This document shows, one piece after another, positions 25,374 through 34,903 of a stretch of DNA of 60,902 nt (within the stretch, counting starts at the first letter, position 1; every line of letters starts with the position of its first letter). Source of the stretch: Frankia gtarii. Lineage in GTDB: Bacteria > Actinomycetota > Actinomycetes > Frankiales > Frankiaceae. Position numbers and translations under genes: made by a program. The notes under the pieces are model-generated. The model had not been told where the DNA came from. It did no database searches and saw only the letters and a list, made by a program, of their open reading frames with translations. The stretch is taken from NCBI RefSeq assembly GCF_025403375.1, contig NZ_JAMPTM010000010.1, positions 1-60,902 on the forward strand, given 5' to 3'.

Positions 25374-28300
25374 ATGACCAGCCCGTCGTCCCAGCCGTTG
25401 CTGCGCGAGGTCATCGACATCCCACCGCGGACGTCCGACGGCGACTTCGTCCTCAAGCTCACCGAGGGTGTCACCGACGCCGCGACCCTGCACAGCTACG
25501 TGGTGACCGACCGGCTGGTCGGGAACTTCGACGAGGCCCTCGGCCTGATCGCGCAGGCGGTGAGCACCGGGACGTCGAAGGGCGTCTACCTGCACGGCTC
25601 GTTCGGCTCCGGCAAGTCGCACTTCATGGCGGTGCTGCACGCGCTGCTGCGCGGCGAGCCGGCCGCCAGAACGCTCGACGACCGCCTGACGGACGTCATC
25701 GGCAAACACGACGCGGAGCTCGGCGGCAAGAGGTTCCTGCTCGTCCCGTTCCACCTGCTGGGGGCCAAGTCGACCGAGCAGCGGGTCCTCGGCGGCTACG
25801 CCGACCACCTGCGCGGGCTGCACCCCGACGCCCCGATCCCGGCGGTGCACCGGGCCGAGGCGCTGCTGGACGAGGCCCGCAGCGTGCGGGCCAAGGTCGG
25901 CGACGCCACCTTCCTCGCCGAACTGAACCGGGCCGGCTCCGGTGACGGCGGCGAGCCGGACGACTGGGGCAACGACGCCTCCTGGACGCCCGCCAAGCTG
26001 GACGCGGCGCTCGCCCCGAACGCCACCCCGGCCGGCGCCCCGGACGGCAAGGCCCGCCGCCAGCTGGTCTCCGACCTGCTCTCGACCTGGTTCGCGAACA
26101 CCTTCCGCGACCTGCGCGAGGACGCCGAGGGCTTCGTCTCCCTCGACGCCGGCCTCACCGAAATCGCCCAGCACGCGAAGGACCTCGGCTACGACGCGGT
26201 CATCCTGTTCCTCGACGAGCTGATCCTGTGGCTGGCGAACAACATGGGCGACCAGGCGTTCGTCTCCCGCGAAGTCCAGAAGGTCACGAACTTCGTCGAG
26301 GGCGGCCTGGGCGCCCGGCCGATCCCGATCGTCAGCTTCATCGCCCGCCAGCGGGACCTGCGGGAACTCGTCGGCGAACAGGTCGCCGGCGACGTGCGGC
26401 TGTCCTTCCTCGACGTCCTCACCCTCGCCGACGGCCGATTCGACAAGATCGTGCTGGAGGACCGTAACCTTCCGCTGATCGCCAACAGGCGGCTGCTGAA
26501 GCCACTGAACGCCGACGCCGCGGCGGCGGTCGCCCGCGCGTTCGAGACGACGGCGAAGGTCCGCGCCGAGGTGTGGGACACGATGCTCGGCGGCGGCGCC
26601 CAGCTCGGCGCCGACCGGGACGCGTTCCAGCTGTCCTACCCGTTCAGCCCGGCGTTCATGGACACTCTCGTCCACGTCTCCGCGGCCCTGCAGCGCAACC
26701 GGACGGCGCTGAAGCTCATGCGCCAACTGCTCGTCGACCACCGCGACGACCTGCGCCTCGGCCAGGTCGTCCCGCTCGGCGACCTGTGGGACGTCATCAC
26801 CCGCGGCGCCGACACCCCGTTCACCGACGTCCTGAAGGCCGAGTTCGACGCGGCGCAGAAGCTCTACGCCCGCAAGCTGCGCCCCTACCTGCTCGACGCG
26901 GAGGGTCTCGACGAGGACACCCTGGCCCAGGTCCGCCGCGCCCAGGCCACCGGCGTCAGCACCGGCACCGGAGTTGGCGTCGACCCGACGCTGGCGACGA
27001 AGGTCCGCCGGTTCACCGCGGACGACCGGCTGGTCAAGACGCTGCTGCTGTCCGCGCTCGCCCCGAGCGTCCCGGCGCTGCGCAACCTGACCCCGCGGCG
27101 GCTGTCGGCGCTCAACCACGGCAGCATCACCAGCCCGATCCCGGGCGGTGAGGCCGGGCTCGCCGGCAAGAAGGTCGAACGCTGGGCCGGCCAGTTCGGC
27201 GAGATCAAGTATTCCCCGGTCGACGGCGGCGACCCGGGCGTCGGCCTGGAGCTCGTCGACGTCGAGGTCGACAGCATCCTGAACTCGGCCGTCGCCTACG
27301 ACAGCGCCGGCAACCGGCGCGCGCTGATACGGCGGCTGCTCGTCGAGGACCTCGGCGTCACCGTCACCGGCGACGTCTACGGCGACCGGCTCGACCTCGT
27401 CTGGAAGGGCAGCAAACGCTCCGCCGAGGTCATCTTCGGTTCGGTCCGCGGCCGTGAGCTGCGCGACGACCAGCTCGCCCCCATCGACCCGCAGGCGTGG
27501 CGGCTCGTCATCGACTACCCGTTCGACGACACCGGCGACGGGCCGGTCTACGCGCGGGCCCGCGTCGAACGGCTGCGCGGCGCGGACGTCCAGCACCGGA
27601 CGGTCTGCTGGATCCCCGCCGACCTGACCGCCGCGCGGCTGGCCGACCTGGGGATGCTCGTCCGGCTCGACCACCTGCTCGCCGGCGGCGGGCACCGGTT
27701 CGACAGCCACGCCCAGCACCTGAGCGCCGACGACCGCCAGCGCGCCCGCGGCGTGCTGAAAAGCCGCTACGACGCGCTGCTGACCAAGACCCGGACCGTG
27801 CTGCGTTCGGCCTACGGGCTCACGTCGAAGGACGAGCAGGACGTCACCGCCGACTACAGCGATCACCTGCGCGCGCTGTGGCCGGGGCTGAACCCGACGC
27901 TGCCGCTCGGCGCATCGTTCCGCGACGCGGTCCGCCGCCTGGTCGGCGACCTGCTCGCCGACCAGTTCCCCGGCCACCCCGACCTCGACCCCGACCAGAG
28001 CGCAACACCCGTCAAGCCCGCGGACCTCAAGCTCGTCCTCGGCTACGTGACCAGGGCCGCGGAGGCCGACGGCGGCTCGGTCGAGGTCGCCCGGGGCGAC
28101 CGGATTCCGATCCGGCGGATCGCGCCGGCGCTCGGGCTCGGCGTGATGCACGAGGTGCGCTTCGAGCTGGGCCGCGAGTGGGTCGGCCACTTCACCCGCC
28201 GGGCCGCCCAGACCGCCGCCGACGGCTCCGGCTCGCCGGGCATCGGCGGCACGGACGGCTCAGGCGATGCGAGCGCGAGCGGCTCGGGGCCGGGTGAGCT

Positions 28301-29453
28301 GCGGGTCGGCGACCTGCTGCGTTGGATCGACGAGCCGAAACCGCGCGGCCTGGACGACAACGTCGCGCACCTGGTCGTCGCCGCGTTCGCCGAGCAGACC
28401 GACCGGGCCTGGTACCGGCACGGCGGCCTGCTGGCGACCCCGCCCGAGCTGAACGCGATCACCAGGGACATGACGCTGCGCGAGCAGCCGCTGCCCGACG
28501 CGGCCGACTGGGCGGCCGCCGGCGAGCGCGCCAAGGTCATCTTCGGGGTGCAGCCGCCGGCGCTGCTACGCGGCCGGCTGCTACGCGGCTTCGCCGAGGA
28601 GCTGGTCGGGACGGCCCGGCCCCGCCGGGCGACAAGCCAGGAGCTGGTCGACGCCCTGGAGGAACACGCAGGCGAACTCGGGCTCGACCCACGCACCGGC
28701 CTCGCCGCAGCCGGCGGCGCTGCAGCCGACAACGCTGCGGCCAGCGGCGCTGCGGCCGACGACGCCGACGGTACGGGCGGTGCGGACGGGAGCCGGCTGC
28801 GGACCGCACGGGCCGCCCGCGACCTGCTCCTGGCACTGGACGACCCCAGGGCCGGCGCGGAGATCGTCCGCAGGCTCGCCCGCGCCGAACTCGCCGGCCC
28901 GGCCAATCGGCTCGCCGTGAGCATCAGCCGCGGCGGCGACGTCGCCGCCGCGATCAGGTCAGCCCCCTGGGATGAGACCTTCGGCGTCATCGCCGGGTTG
29001 GCCGAACCCCACCAGACCGAGGCTCGGGAGATCCTCGGGCGGATTCGCGCCGCCGGCGCCGTCGACGAGTTGACCACGCCGCTCGCCGCGGTGCTCAGCA
29101 AAGCCCGCGCCGACGCGACCGCCCTGCTCCGCCGGGCCACCGCGGCCCTCGCCGCCCCCGTCTCCGTCCCCGCCGTGACTGTCGCCCCCGTCGGTCGCAC
29201 CGAGCCGACGCTGCGGATCGCGGTCCCGTCGCCCCCAGCCGTCCAGGTGAGGCGCGGAGCCGACCAGACCGGCTCCGGACCGGCCGTCGCGATCCCCAGG
29301 TTCGACCGGGACACCGCGGCGGAAGACGGCGCCGGAGCCGCGCGGCAGTGGCAGGTCCGGGCCGGGGAGCTGGACCGGGCGCTCGCCGAGCTGCGTTCCC
29401 ACGTCGGCGACCGACCGGGCGAGATCGAGATCAGCTGGCGGCCGACGCCGTGA
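25374..29453 (+). CDS. pglY: PglY, large BREX-2 P-loop ATPase
   Basis: The 1359-residue ATPase corresponds to PglY, the type 2 counterpart of BrxC. Walker A is GSFGSGKSHF (Lys81) and a Walker B-like strand is VILFLDELILWL (Asp281, Glu282). The long C-terminal part is helical, with two low-complexity Ala/Gly/Asp-rich linkers (near 950-965 and 1120-1145). In the Streptomyces system PglY is essential for resistance and binds ATP. It starts at ATG 25374 with GAGGTG a few bases upstream. Its stop overlaps the pglZ start as GTGA, so pglY and pglZ are translationally coupled. Nothing suggests truncation. Confidence 0.92.
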   Translation: MTSPSSQPLLREVIDIPPRTSDGDFVLKLTEGVTDAATLHSYVVTDRLVGNFDEALGLIAQAVSTGTSKGVYLHGSFGSGKSHFMAVLHALLRGEPAARTLDDRLTDVIGKHDAELGGKRFLLVPFHLLGAKSTEQRVLGGYADHLRGLHPDAPIPAVHRAEALLDEARSVRAKVGDATFLAELNRAGSGDGGEPDDWGNDASWTPAKLDAALAPNATPAGAPDGKARRQLVSDLLSTWFANTFRDLREDAEGFVSLDAGLTEIAQHAKDLGYDAVILFLDELILWLANNMGDQAFVSREVQKVTNFVEGGLGARPIPIVSFIARQRDLRELVGEQVAGDVRLSFLDVLTLADGRFDKIVLEDRNLPLIANRRLLKPLNADAAAAVARAFETTAKVRAEVWDTMLGGGAQLGADRDAFQLSYPFSPAFMDTLVHVSAALQRNRTALKLMRQLLVDHRDDLRLGQVVPLGDLWDVITRGADTPFTDVLKAEFDAAQKLYARKLRPYLLDAEGLDEDTLAQVRRAQATGVSTGTGVGVDPTLATKVRRFTADDRLVKTLLLSALAPSVPALRNLTPRRLSALNHGSITSPIPGGEAGLAGKKVERWAGQFGEIKYSPVDGGDPGVGLELVDVEVDSILNSAVAYDSAGNRRALIRRLLVEDLGVTVTGDVYGDRLDLVWKGSKRSAEVIFGSVRGRELRDDQLAPIDPQAWRLVIDYPFDDTGDGPVYARARVERLRGADVQHRTVCWIPADLTAARLADLGMLVRLDHLLAGGGHRFDSHAQHLSADDRQRARGVLKSRYDALLTKTRTVLRSAYGLTSKDEQDVTADYSDHLRALWPGLNPTLPLGASFRDAVRRLVGDLLADQFPGHPDLDPDQSATPVKPADLKLVLGYVTRAAEADGGSVEVARGDRIPIRRIAPALGLGVMHEVRFELGREWVGHFTRRAAQTAADGSGSPGIGGTDGSGDASASGSGPGELRVGDLLRWIDEPKPRGLDDNVAHLVVAAFAEQTDRAWYRHGGLLATPPELNAITRDMTLREQPLPDAADWAAAGERAKVIFGVQPPALLRGRLLRGFAEELVGTARPRRATSQELVDALEEHAGELGLDPRTGLAAAGGAAADNAAASGAAADDADGTGGADGSRLRTARAARDLLLALDDPRAGAEIVRRLARAELAGPANRLAVSISRGGDVAAAIRSAPWDETFGVIAGLAEPHQTEAREILGRIRAAGAVDELTTPLAAVLSKARADATALLRRATAALAAPVSVPAVTVAPVGRTEPTLRIAVPSPPAVQVRRGADQTGSGPAVAIPRFDRDTAAEDGAGAARQWQVRAGELDRALAELRSHVGDRPGEIEISWRPTP

Positions 29454-32400
29454 CCGCTCTGTCGCCCCCAGCCGGCCAGGGCAGCCCGGCCGCCCCGGCC
29501 GGCGCGGGCGCTCCTCGGGTGACCGCGGCCGTCGTGCGGGGCCGGGTCGCTCGGCTGCGGCACGCCACGCAGAGCAACCACGGCTGCCAGCCGCGCGTCC
29601 TGCTCGTCCGTGCCCAGCCGGACTGGTCGGTGGCGGGCGAGCTGGACGTCGCCGGCCGGCCGGTCCACGTGGTGCCCTGCGTGTCACCGCTCGCCGTGCT
29701 GGAGGAGATCACCCGCTGGGCGCGCGACCCGGTCGAGGACGGTTGGCTGGTGCTGCTCACCGATGCCGACGAGGAAACGTTGGGCGACTCCGTCCTGGCC
29801 CAGGTCTACCGGCAGCGGGTCGACGTCATCGAGCCGTGGATCGCCGTCCTGGAGGACTTCGGTGCCGCCCAGGCCGACCCGCGGCTACGCGCCCCCGAGC
29901 ACCGCTGGGTCGCCCAGGCCCTGTTGGAGGCCCGCCCCCCGGCCGGCTGGCCGCGCCGGCCCGGTGGCCTGCTCAGCCGACAGGACGCGCTGGCGGAGCT
30001 GGCCGCCGTCCGCCTCGGCCTGACCGAGCTGGGCCTAGGCGCCGCCGACCTGGACATCGCCACCCTGCTGCGTTGGACGACGGCACCCGGGGCGACCGAG
30101 GCGCTGCGCCGGCTCGGCGACGACGAACGTGCCGGCCTCACCGCGTACCTGGTCGAGCGGACCGGCCGCGCGGGACGGGCCCTGTTCACCCTGGTTGCCG
30201 CCGGCAACGGCGAGCGGACGCTCGCCCTCGGCCTGGTCTGTGACTGCCTGTGGCCCCGACCCGGCCGCGGCGCCGCCGGCACGCCGGTACCGGCCGCGGG
30301 GGACGTCGCGGCGGTCGAGCGGGCCAAGGTCCGGGTGGAGCGCTACTTCGGCCACGTTCGCCTCGACGACGCGACCATGCGCGCGTTCGCCGACGCCGTC
30401 CGCGAGGTGGTCGCGACGGCGCTGGCGGCGGCCCGCCCAGGAGCCGGCCGGCTCGGCCTCGAGGCGGCCGGTGACCCCTCGGCGACCCTGCACCCGGCCG
30501 ACGCGCTCCCCGCCCTGCTCGACTCCGCGCAGCGGCTGCTCGACGACCTGGACGCCCGGGCCGCCGGCACCGTGAGTGACATCCTGCGGGCCGGATTCGG
30601 CCATCGGCTGGCCACCGTCGCCGCCGCCGTCCGCGACGTCCTCACCGCCGCCGAGTCCGGAGTCGACCGCACACTGCTCGCCCGCGCGGCCCGCGACGTC
30701 ATGACCGCCGTCGGATCGCTGCGCGAGCACCTGCTGGCCGGCGTCGACCGTCCCGAGGTGGAACGGGCCGCGATGGCCGCCCGGCTCGTCGGCTGGCTCG
30801 CCACCCAGCCCACCGGTTCACACGCCACCGCGCACCCCGCGGGCGGGCAGCACCCCGGCCGGAAGCGGACAGGCGAGCCGACGACGCTGGCCGGCGCCCT
30901 CGACGCCCACCTCGACGACGGCGCCTGGGCCGACATCGCACTCGGCCACCTGGCCGTCGGCGACCCCGCACCCGCGGTGGGCGCGGCGTACAGCGACCTC
31001 TACCGGGTGGCAGCCCGCCGCCGCCGCGCCCTCGACGCCACCTTCGCGCAGCTCCTCGCTGTGTGGACCGCGACCGGCAGGCGGGGCGGGCCGGCGGCGC
31101 AGGGCGGGCCGCTGTGTATTGAAGAAGTCCTCGACCGGGTGGTCGCGCCGGTCGTGACCGCCCGCGGCAGCCGGGCGCTGCTGGTCGTGCTCGACGGGAT
31201 GAGCGCCGCCGTCGCCGCCCAGCTCGCCGCCGAGCTGCGCCGCGAACGCTGGGAGGAATGCGACCCGCTTGGATCCCTTGGCGGTGAGCCGGCCGGTCCC
31301 GCCCGGCGGCGGGCGGCCGTCGCCGTGCTGCCGACGGTGACCGCCACCTCGCGGACGTCGCTGCTCGCCGGCCGGCTGCTCACCGGCGACAAGGCGAAGG
31401 AGTCCGCCGAGTTCGAGGGCCATCCGCGCTGGGGCAGGCGGGCCGCCCGGCTGTTCCACCACGCCGATCTGGCCGGCGCACCCGGCGCCGCGCTCGACGG
31501 GGAGCTCACCGACGCGCTGACGTCGGACACTCCGCTGGTCGCGGTCGTGATCAACACGATCGACGACACGCTCGACAAGGGTCGCCAGGGCGACGACGGC
31601 GGCTGGCGCCTGGCCGACGTCGGCCGGCTTCTCGCGGTGCTGGGCTACGCCCGGACCGCCGGGCGGGCAGTCATCCTGACCAGCGACCACGGCCATGTCG
31701 TCGACCATCGCGCCGAGGCGCTGGCCGCCGACGACGCCGCCTCCGCCCGGCACCGCATCCCCGGTTCAGGCAACGGCGCAGCCCGCGATAGCGGGGCCGG
31801 AAACGGCGGGGCCGGGGATGGCGAGGCCGGGGATGGCGAGGTGACGCTGGCTGGGCCGCGGGTGCTCGCGCCCGGCAGGCGGATCGTCGCGCTCTGGGAC
31901 CCGACTCTGCACTACCTGGGCCGCAAGGGCGGCTACCACGGCGGCGCGTCGCCGGCCGAGGTGACGGTGCCCGTGCTGGCATTCCTGCCGTTCCGCCTCT
32001 CCGCGTCGTCGACGAGCCGCGACCTGCCGCCCGGCTGGCGCCCGCTGCCCGACCAGCGCCCGCGCTGGTGGTCGCTGGAGACGACGGACCGCCTGCGCGG
32101 CCTCGGCGGTGGCGACACCGTGCTGGTCGGGCAGCGCGCCGTCAACACCCCGGCGCAGGAGACAGCGCTGCTTCCCCGTAGGCGACGCAGGTCCACGGAG
32201 GAACAGAGCGGCCCGGCTCTGTTCGAGCTTCCCGCCGAGGCGACCGCCGGCCCGGCGGCTGCGGCTGCGGCGACGGCCGGCGGCCGTGCGGATCCGGTCG
32301 ACCTCCTCGTCGCCGGGCTGCTCTCGTCCGAGCTGTTCCGGTTCCAGCTCGACGGGCTGGCCCGCAAGGTGCCGGTGGAAAAGGTCGAGGCGGCGGTACG

Positions 32401-32608
32401 GGCGCTACTCGGCGCGAACGGAACCCTGGCGACGAGCGTCGTCGCCGAGCGCGCCGGCGAGCGCCCGGCCCGGGCCGGCGGCTTCGCCGTCACCCTGCAA
32501 CGCCTTTTCAACATCGACAACTACCCTGTGCTGGAGCCGATCGACGACGGCCACACCCTGCGCCTCAACATCGACCTGCTGCGCGCCCAGTTCGAGCTGA
32601 CCTCCTGA
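29450..32608 (+). CDS. pglZ: PglZ, BREX alkaline phosphatase-superfamily protein
   Basis: PglZ is the signature protein of all BREX systems, a member of the alkaline phosphatase superfamily of still unclear substrate. The GTG at 29450 overlaps the pglY stop by four bases; from there the protein has 1052 residues. The metal-site blocks are visible: LLVVLDGMSAA (Asp582) and ILTSDHGHVVDH (Asp746, His747, His749). The C-terminal part contains the YLGRKGGYHGGASPAEVTVP block typical of this superfamily, with further His ligands. An upstream open extension to 29348 lies inside pglY and is unlikely to be used. The neighbouring toxin-antitoxin-like pair on the other strand separates pglZ from brxD. 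Confidence 0.92.
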   Translation: MTALSPPAGQGSPAAPAGAGAPRVTAAVVRGRVARLRHATQSNHGCQPRVLLVRAQPDWSVAGELDVAGRPVHVVPCVSPLAVLEEITRWARDPVEDGWLVLLTDADEETLGDSVLAQVYRQRVDVIEPWIAVLEDFGAAQADPRLRAPEHRWVAQALLEARPPAGWPRRPGGLLSRQDALAELAAVRLGLTELGLGAADLDIATLLRWTTAPGATEALRRLGDDERAGLTAYLVERTGRAGRALFTLVAAGNGERTLALGLVCDCLWPRPGRGAAGTPVPAAGDVAAVERAKVRVERYFGHVRLDDATMRAFADAVREVVATALAAARPGAGRLGLEAAGDPSATLHPADALPALLDSAQRLLDDLDARAAGTVSDILRAGFGHRLATVAAAVRDVLTAAESGVDRTLLARAARDVMTAVGSLREHLLAGVDRPEVERAAMAARLVGWLATQPTGSHATAHPAGGQHPGRKRTGEPTTLAGALDAHLDDGAWADIALGHLAVGDPAPAVGAAYSDLYRVAARRRRALDATFAQLLAVWTATGRRGGPAAQGGPLCIEEVLDRVVAPVVTARGSRALLVVLDGMSAAVAAQLAAELRRERWEECDPLGSLGGEPAGPARRRAAVAVLPTVTATSRTSLLAGRLLTGDKAKESAEFEGHPRWGRRAARLFHHADLAGAPGAALDGELTDALTSDTPLVAVVINTIDDTLDKGRQGDDGGWRLADVGRLLAVLGYARTAGRAVILTSDHGHVVDHRAEALAADDAASARHRIPGSGNGAARDSGAGNGGAGDGEAGDGEVTLAGPRVLAPGRRIVALWDPTLHYLGRKGGYHGGASPAEVTVPVLAFLPFRLSASSTSRDLPPGWRPLPDQRPRWWSLETTDRLRGLGGGDTVLVGQRAVNTPAQETALLPRRRRRSTEEQSGPALFELPAEATAGPAAAAAATAGGRADPVDLLVAGLLSSELFRFQLDGLARKVPVEKVEAAVRALLGANGTLATSVVAERAGERPARAGGFAVTLQRLFNIDNYPVLEPIDDGHTLRLNIDLLRAQFELTS

Positions 32609-32628
32609 AAGCGGCCGACGGGCATGCC

Positions 32629-32916
32629 TCAGTCGAAGATCTTGTGCGTACCGACGTGCAGCCACACGATGTGCGGACCAGGCTGCCCCGGAACCGGCTG
32701 CCCGTACGCCCACAGCGCCCGCCCGTCCGGCGCCCAGGTCATCTCATACACGCCGGGGAGCGATCGGTAGCGCTTCACCCGCAGCGACGGGTGGAATATT
32801 CCCTCGGCGAGGCTCTGGACGAACAGGTCGCGCGCCCGCAGGAAGGCGGCCTTCTGCTCGGGCCGGAGTCGACGCCAGTCGGCCCAGAACGCGGCGACCG
32901 GGTCGAAGGTGGGCAC
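32629..32916 (-). CDS. Putative RelE/HigB-like toxin
   Basis: A 95-residue basic protein: an N-terminal helix pair (AFWADWRRLRPEQKAAFLRA), then RVKRYRSLPGVYEMTW, a strand DGRALWAYG and a C-terminal HIVWLHVGTHKIFD. This topology and the closing strand resemble RelE/ParE/HigB-superfamily ribonuclease toxins; individual catalytic residues cannot be assigned with confidence. It lies 69 bases downstream of the small antitoxin-like gene on the same strand, as expected for a toxin-antitoxin pair, in the gap between pglZ and brxD. The start ATG at 32916 fits the first helix. Toxicity is inferred only. Confidence 0.6.
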   Translation of the reverse strand: MPTFDPVAAFWADWRRLRPEQKAAFLRARDLFVQSLAEGIFHPSLRVKRYRSLPGVYEMTWAPDGRALWAYGQPVPGQPGPHIVWLHVGTHKIFD

Positions 32917-32985
32917 GAGATCACATTAGCCGCCCGGCCCACCAAGGTGGTGGACACCCTGGGTGGCCTGTGCCAGCGACGTACG

Positions 32986-33171
32986 TCAGCTCGCCTCGGG
33001 GTGGGCAGCGGCGTCCGTGAGCAGGCGATCAAAGGTCTCAGGGTCGCACGTGACGTACCGGCCGGCCTCGTAGTCCGCCAAGCCTCGCTCGGCAGCCTCG
33101 ACAAGCCACGCGGGAGGTTCCTCGTCCACGATCTCGACCTCGGGCAGGGGGACGTTGTCAGGAATGCCCAT
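32986..33171 (-). CDS. Putative antitoxin, paralogue of the gene at 16950
   Basis: A 61-residue acidic protein starting MGIPDNVPLPEVEIVDEE and ending in DYEAGRYVTCDPETFDRLLT plus a short tail. I start at ATG 33171, preceded by AAAGGGGG at good spacing; the frame is open further to 33222. The same leader and the same two blocks (LPEVEI/LPEIEI and DYEAGRY-CDPETF) occur in the orphan gene at 16950-17129. The position directly upstream of a RelE-like toxin suggests an antitoxin, although no DNA-binding motif is recognised. Confidence 0.6.
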   Translation of the reverse strand: MGIPDNVPLPEVEIVDEEPPAWLVEAAERGLADYEAGRYVTCDPETFDRLLTDAAAHPEAS

Positions 33172-33532
33172 GGCGACCCCCTTTCGGTGTTGCGACCCTT
33201 CCAGGGACCACTTGCCAACCATAACTGCAAGATAAACAAACAGTAACGGTCTCCGACCCTACGAATCACACCTCAGACACAACCATATGCGACTCCACTC
33301 GCATCTGCCAATGGTCGATCATCATTTGTGCAGGGCGCGATGGCGGTGGCCTCAACCGCCTCGGGACCGGCCTGGCTAGCACGCCGCAAGGCCGACGACC
33401 GCTCGTGGGATGCGAGCGGCTCCGGGGGCTGGGCAGGCGGACGGGTCCGAGAGGATAAACAGATCCGGGCAAACGGACGGATGTGGGGAGGCGGGTGTGA
33501 GGGGCGAGATAGGTGTGAGGGACGAGGCGGGA
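33172..33532. other. Divergent intergenic region upstream of brxD
   Basis: About 360 bases between the antitoxin start (leftward) and the brxD start (rightward). The left half is comparatively AT-rich and contains a perfect inverted repeat ATGCGA-CTCCAC-TCGCAT at 33287-33304, a candidate operator. From about 33495 to 33545 the sequence repeats GTGAGGGGCGAG-like units with several in-frame GTG codons, which blurs the brxD start. Confidence 0.5.
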
Positions 33533-34903
33533 GTGAGAGGTGAGGCGGGGCAGGTCGGCGTCAGCGCGGCGCGGCGGCGGGACGTGCTCGACGCACTGCG
33601 GCGCGGCGCGGTGCCGGCCGCCGGGCTGGACCTGCTCGCGGTCGGGCTGGACCGGTTCGAGCGGGTCGCCGCCGAGGACCTGTCCACGGTCGCCACCGGC
33701 GGGTCGGTGTTCAAGGCGGTCCGCGGCGAGTACGGCTCCGGGAAGACGTTTTTCGCCCGCTGGCTCGCCGAACGGGCGAAGAAGGCCGGCCTCGCCACCG
33801 CCGAGGTGCAGATCTCGGAGAACGAGACGCCGCTGCACAAGCTGGAGACCGTCTATCGCCGGCTGACCGAGCGGCTGACCACCGCGACGTTCCCGCCAAG
33901 CGCGCTGCGCCACATCGTCGACGGCTGGTTCTACGCGCTGGAAGAGGACGTCCTCGCCGCCGGGGAGACGACAGGCGATGGGGCGACGGACGACGAGGTG
34001 GCGGGCGACGACGCCGCGGCGCTCGACCGGGCGGTCGGCGAGCTGGTCGACCGGCGGCTCGCCGACGTCGGCCGCACGGCGCCCGCGTTCGCGGCGGCGC
34101 TGCGCGGCTACCGGGCGGCGCTGGCCGCCGGCGACGAGGCGACGGCGGCGGCGGTGCTCGCCTGGCTCGGCGGGCAGCCGCACGTCGCCGCCAGCGCGCG
34201 CCGCGCCGCCGGGGTGCGCGGCGATCTGGACCACTTCGGGGCGCTCGGCTTCCTGCAGGGGCTGCTGGTGGTGCTGCGGGACAGCGGCTTTCGCGGCCTG
34301 CTCCTCGTCCTCGACGAAGTCGAGACCCTGCAGCGGGTCCGCTCCGACGCGCGGGACAAGGCGCTCAACGCGCTGCGCCAGCTCATCGACGAGGTCCACA
34401 GCGGCCGTTTCCCCGGCCTGTTCCTCGTCATCACCGGAACGCCGGCCTTCTACGACGGCCCGCAGGGGGTGGCGCGGCTCGCACCGCTCGCGCAGCGGCT
34501 GGCGACCGACTTCACCGCCAACCCGAAGTTCGACAACCCGAGGGCCGTGCAGCTGCGGCTGGCCGGGTTCACCGAGGCGTCGCTGGTCGAGCTCGGCGGG
34601 CGGGTCCGGGACCTGTACGCGGCCGGTTCGTCGGACGACGCGGCCGGTCGGATCGACAGGCTCGTCGACGACGCCTATCTCGAGGAGCTGGCCGGGGCGG
34701 TCGCCGGGCGGCTCGGTGGGAAGGTCGGCGTCGCGCCCCGGCTGTTCCTGAAGAAACTCGTCGCCGATGTGCTCGACCGGGTCGACCAGTTCGACGACTT
34801 CGCCCCCCGGCGCGACTATCCGCTGACCATCGGCGTGGCCGACATGACCGACCTGGAACGCAACGCCGCCCGCGCCGACGACATCGACCTGGACCTGGAT
34901 TGA
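33533..34903 (+). CDS. brxD: BrxD, BREX-2 ATP-binding protein
   Basis: A P-loop ATPase found with type 2 BREX. Walker A is RGEYGSGKTFF, Walker B is LLLVLDEVETLQR, and a following sensor-like strand LFLVITGTPAFYDG fits the AAA+/BrxD family. I start at GTG 33533, giving 456 residues and placing the conserved SAARRRDVLDALRRGAVP at the N-terminus; GTGs at 33497 and the open frame to 33410 are alternatives. The stop overlaps the brxHI start by four bases (TTGA), so the two proteins are made together. The role in BREX is not established; an auxiliary ATPase acting with the helicase is the usual assumption. Confidence 0.88.
   Translation: MRGEAGQVGVSAARRRDVLDALRRGAVPAAGLDLLAVGLDRFERVAAEDLSTVATGGSVFKAVRGEYGSGKTFFARWLAERAKKAGLATAEVQISENETPLHKLETVYRRLTERLTTATFPPSALRHIVDGWFYALEEDVLAAGETTGDGATDDEVAGDDAAALDRAVGELVDRRLADVGRTAPAFAAALRGYRAALAAGDEATAAAVLAWLGGQPHVAASARRAAGVRGDLDHFGALGFLQGLLVVLRDSGFRGLLLVLDEVETLQRVRSDARDKALNALRQLIDEVHSGRFPGLFLVITGTPAFYDGPQGVARLAPLAQRLATDFTANPKFDNPRAVQLRLAGFTEASLVELGGRVRDLYAAGSSDDAAGRIDRLVDDAYLEELAGAVAGRLGGKVGVAPRLFLKKLVADVLDRVDQFDDFAPRRDYPLTIGVADMTDLERNAARADDIDLDLD

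Noticed and set aside
25317-28190. 957-codon frame antisense to pglY
   Set aside because: No motif, composition typical of antisense noise, whereas pglY has clear Walker motifs and a ribosome-binding site.
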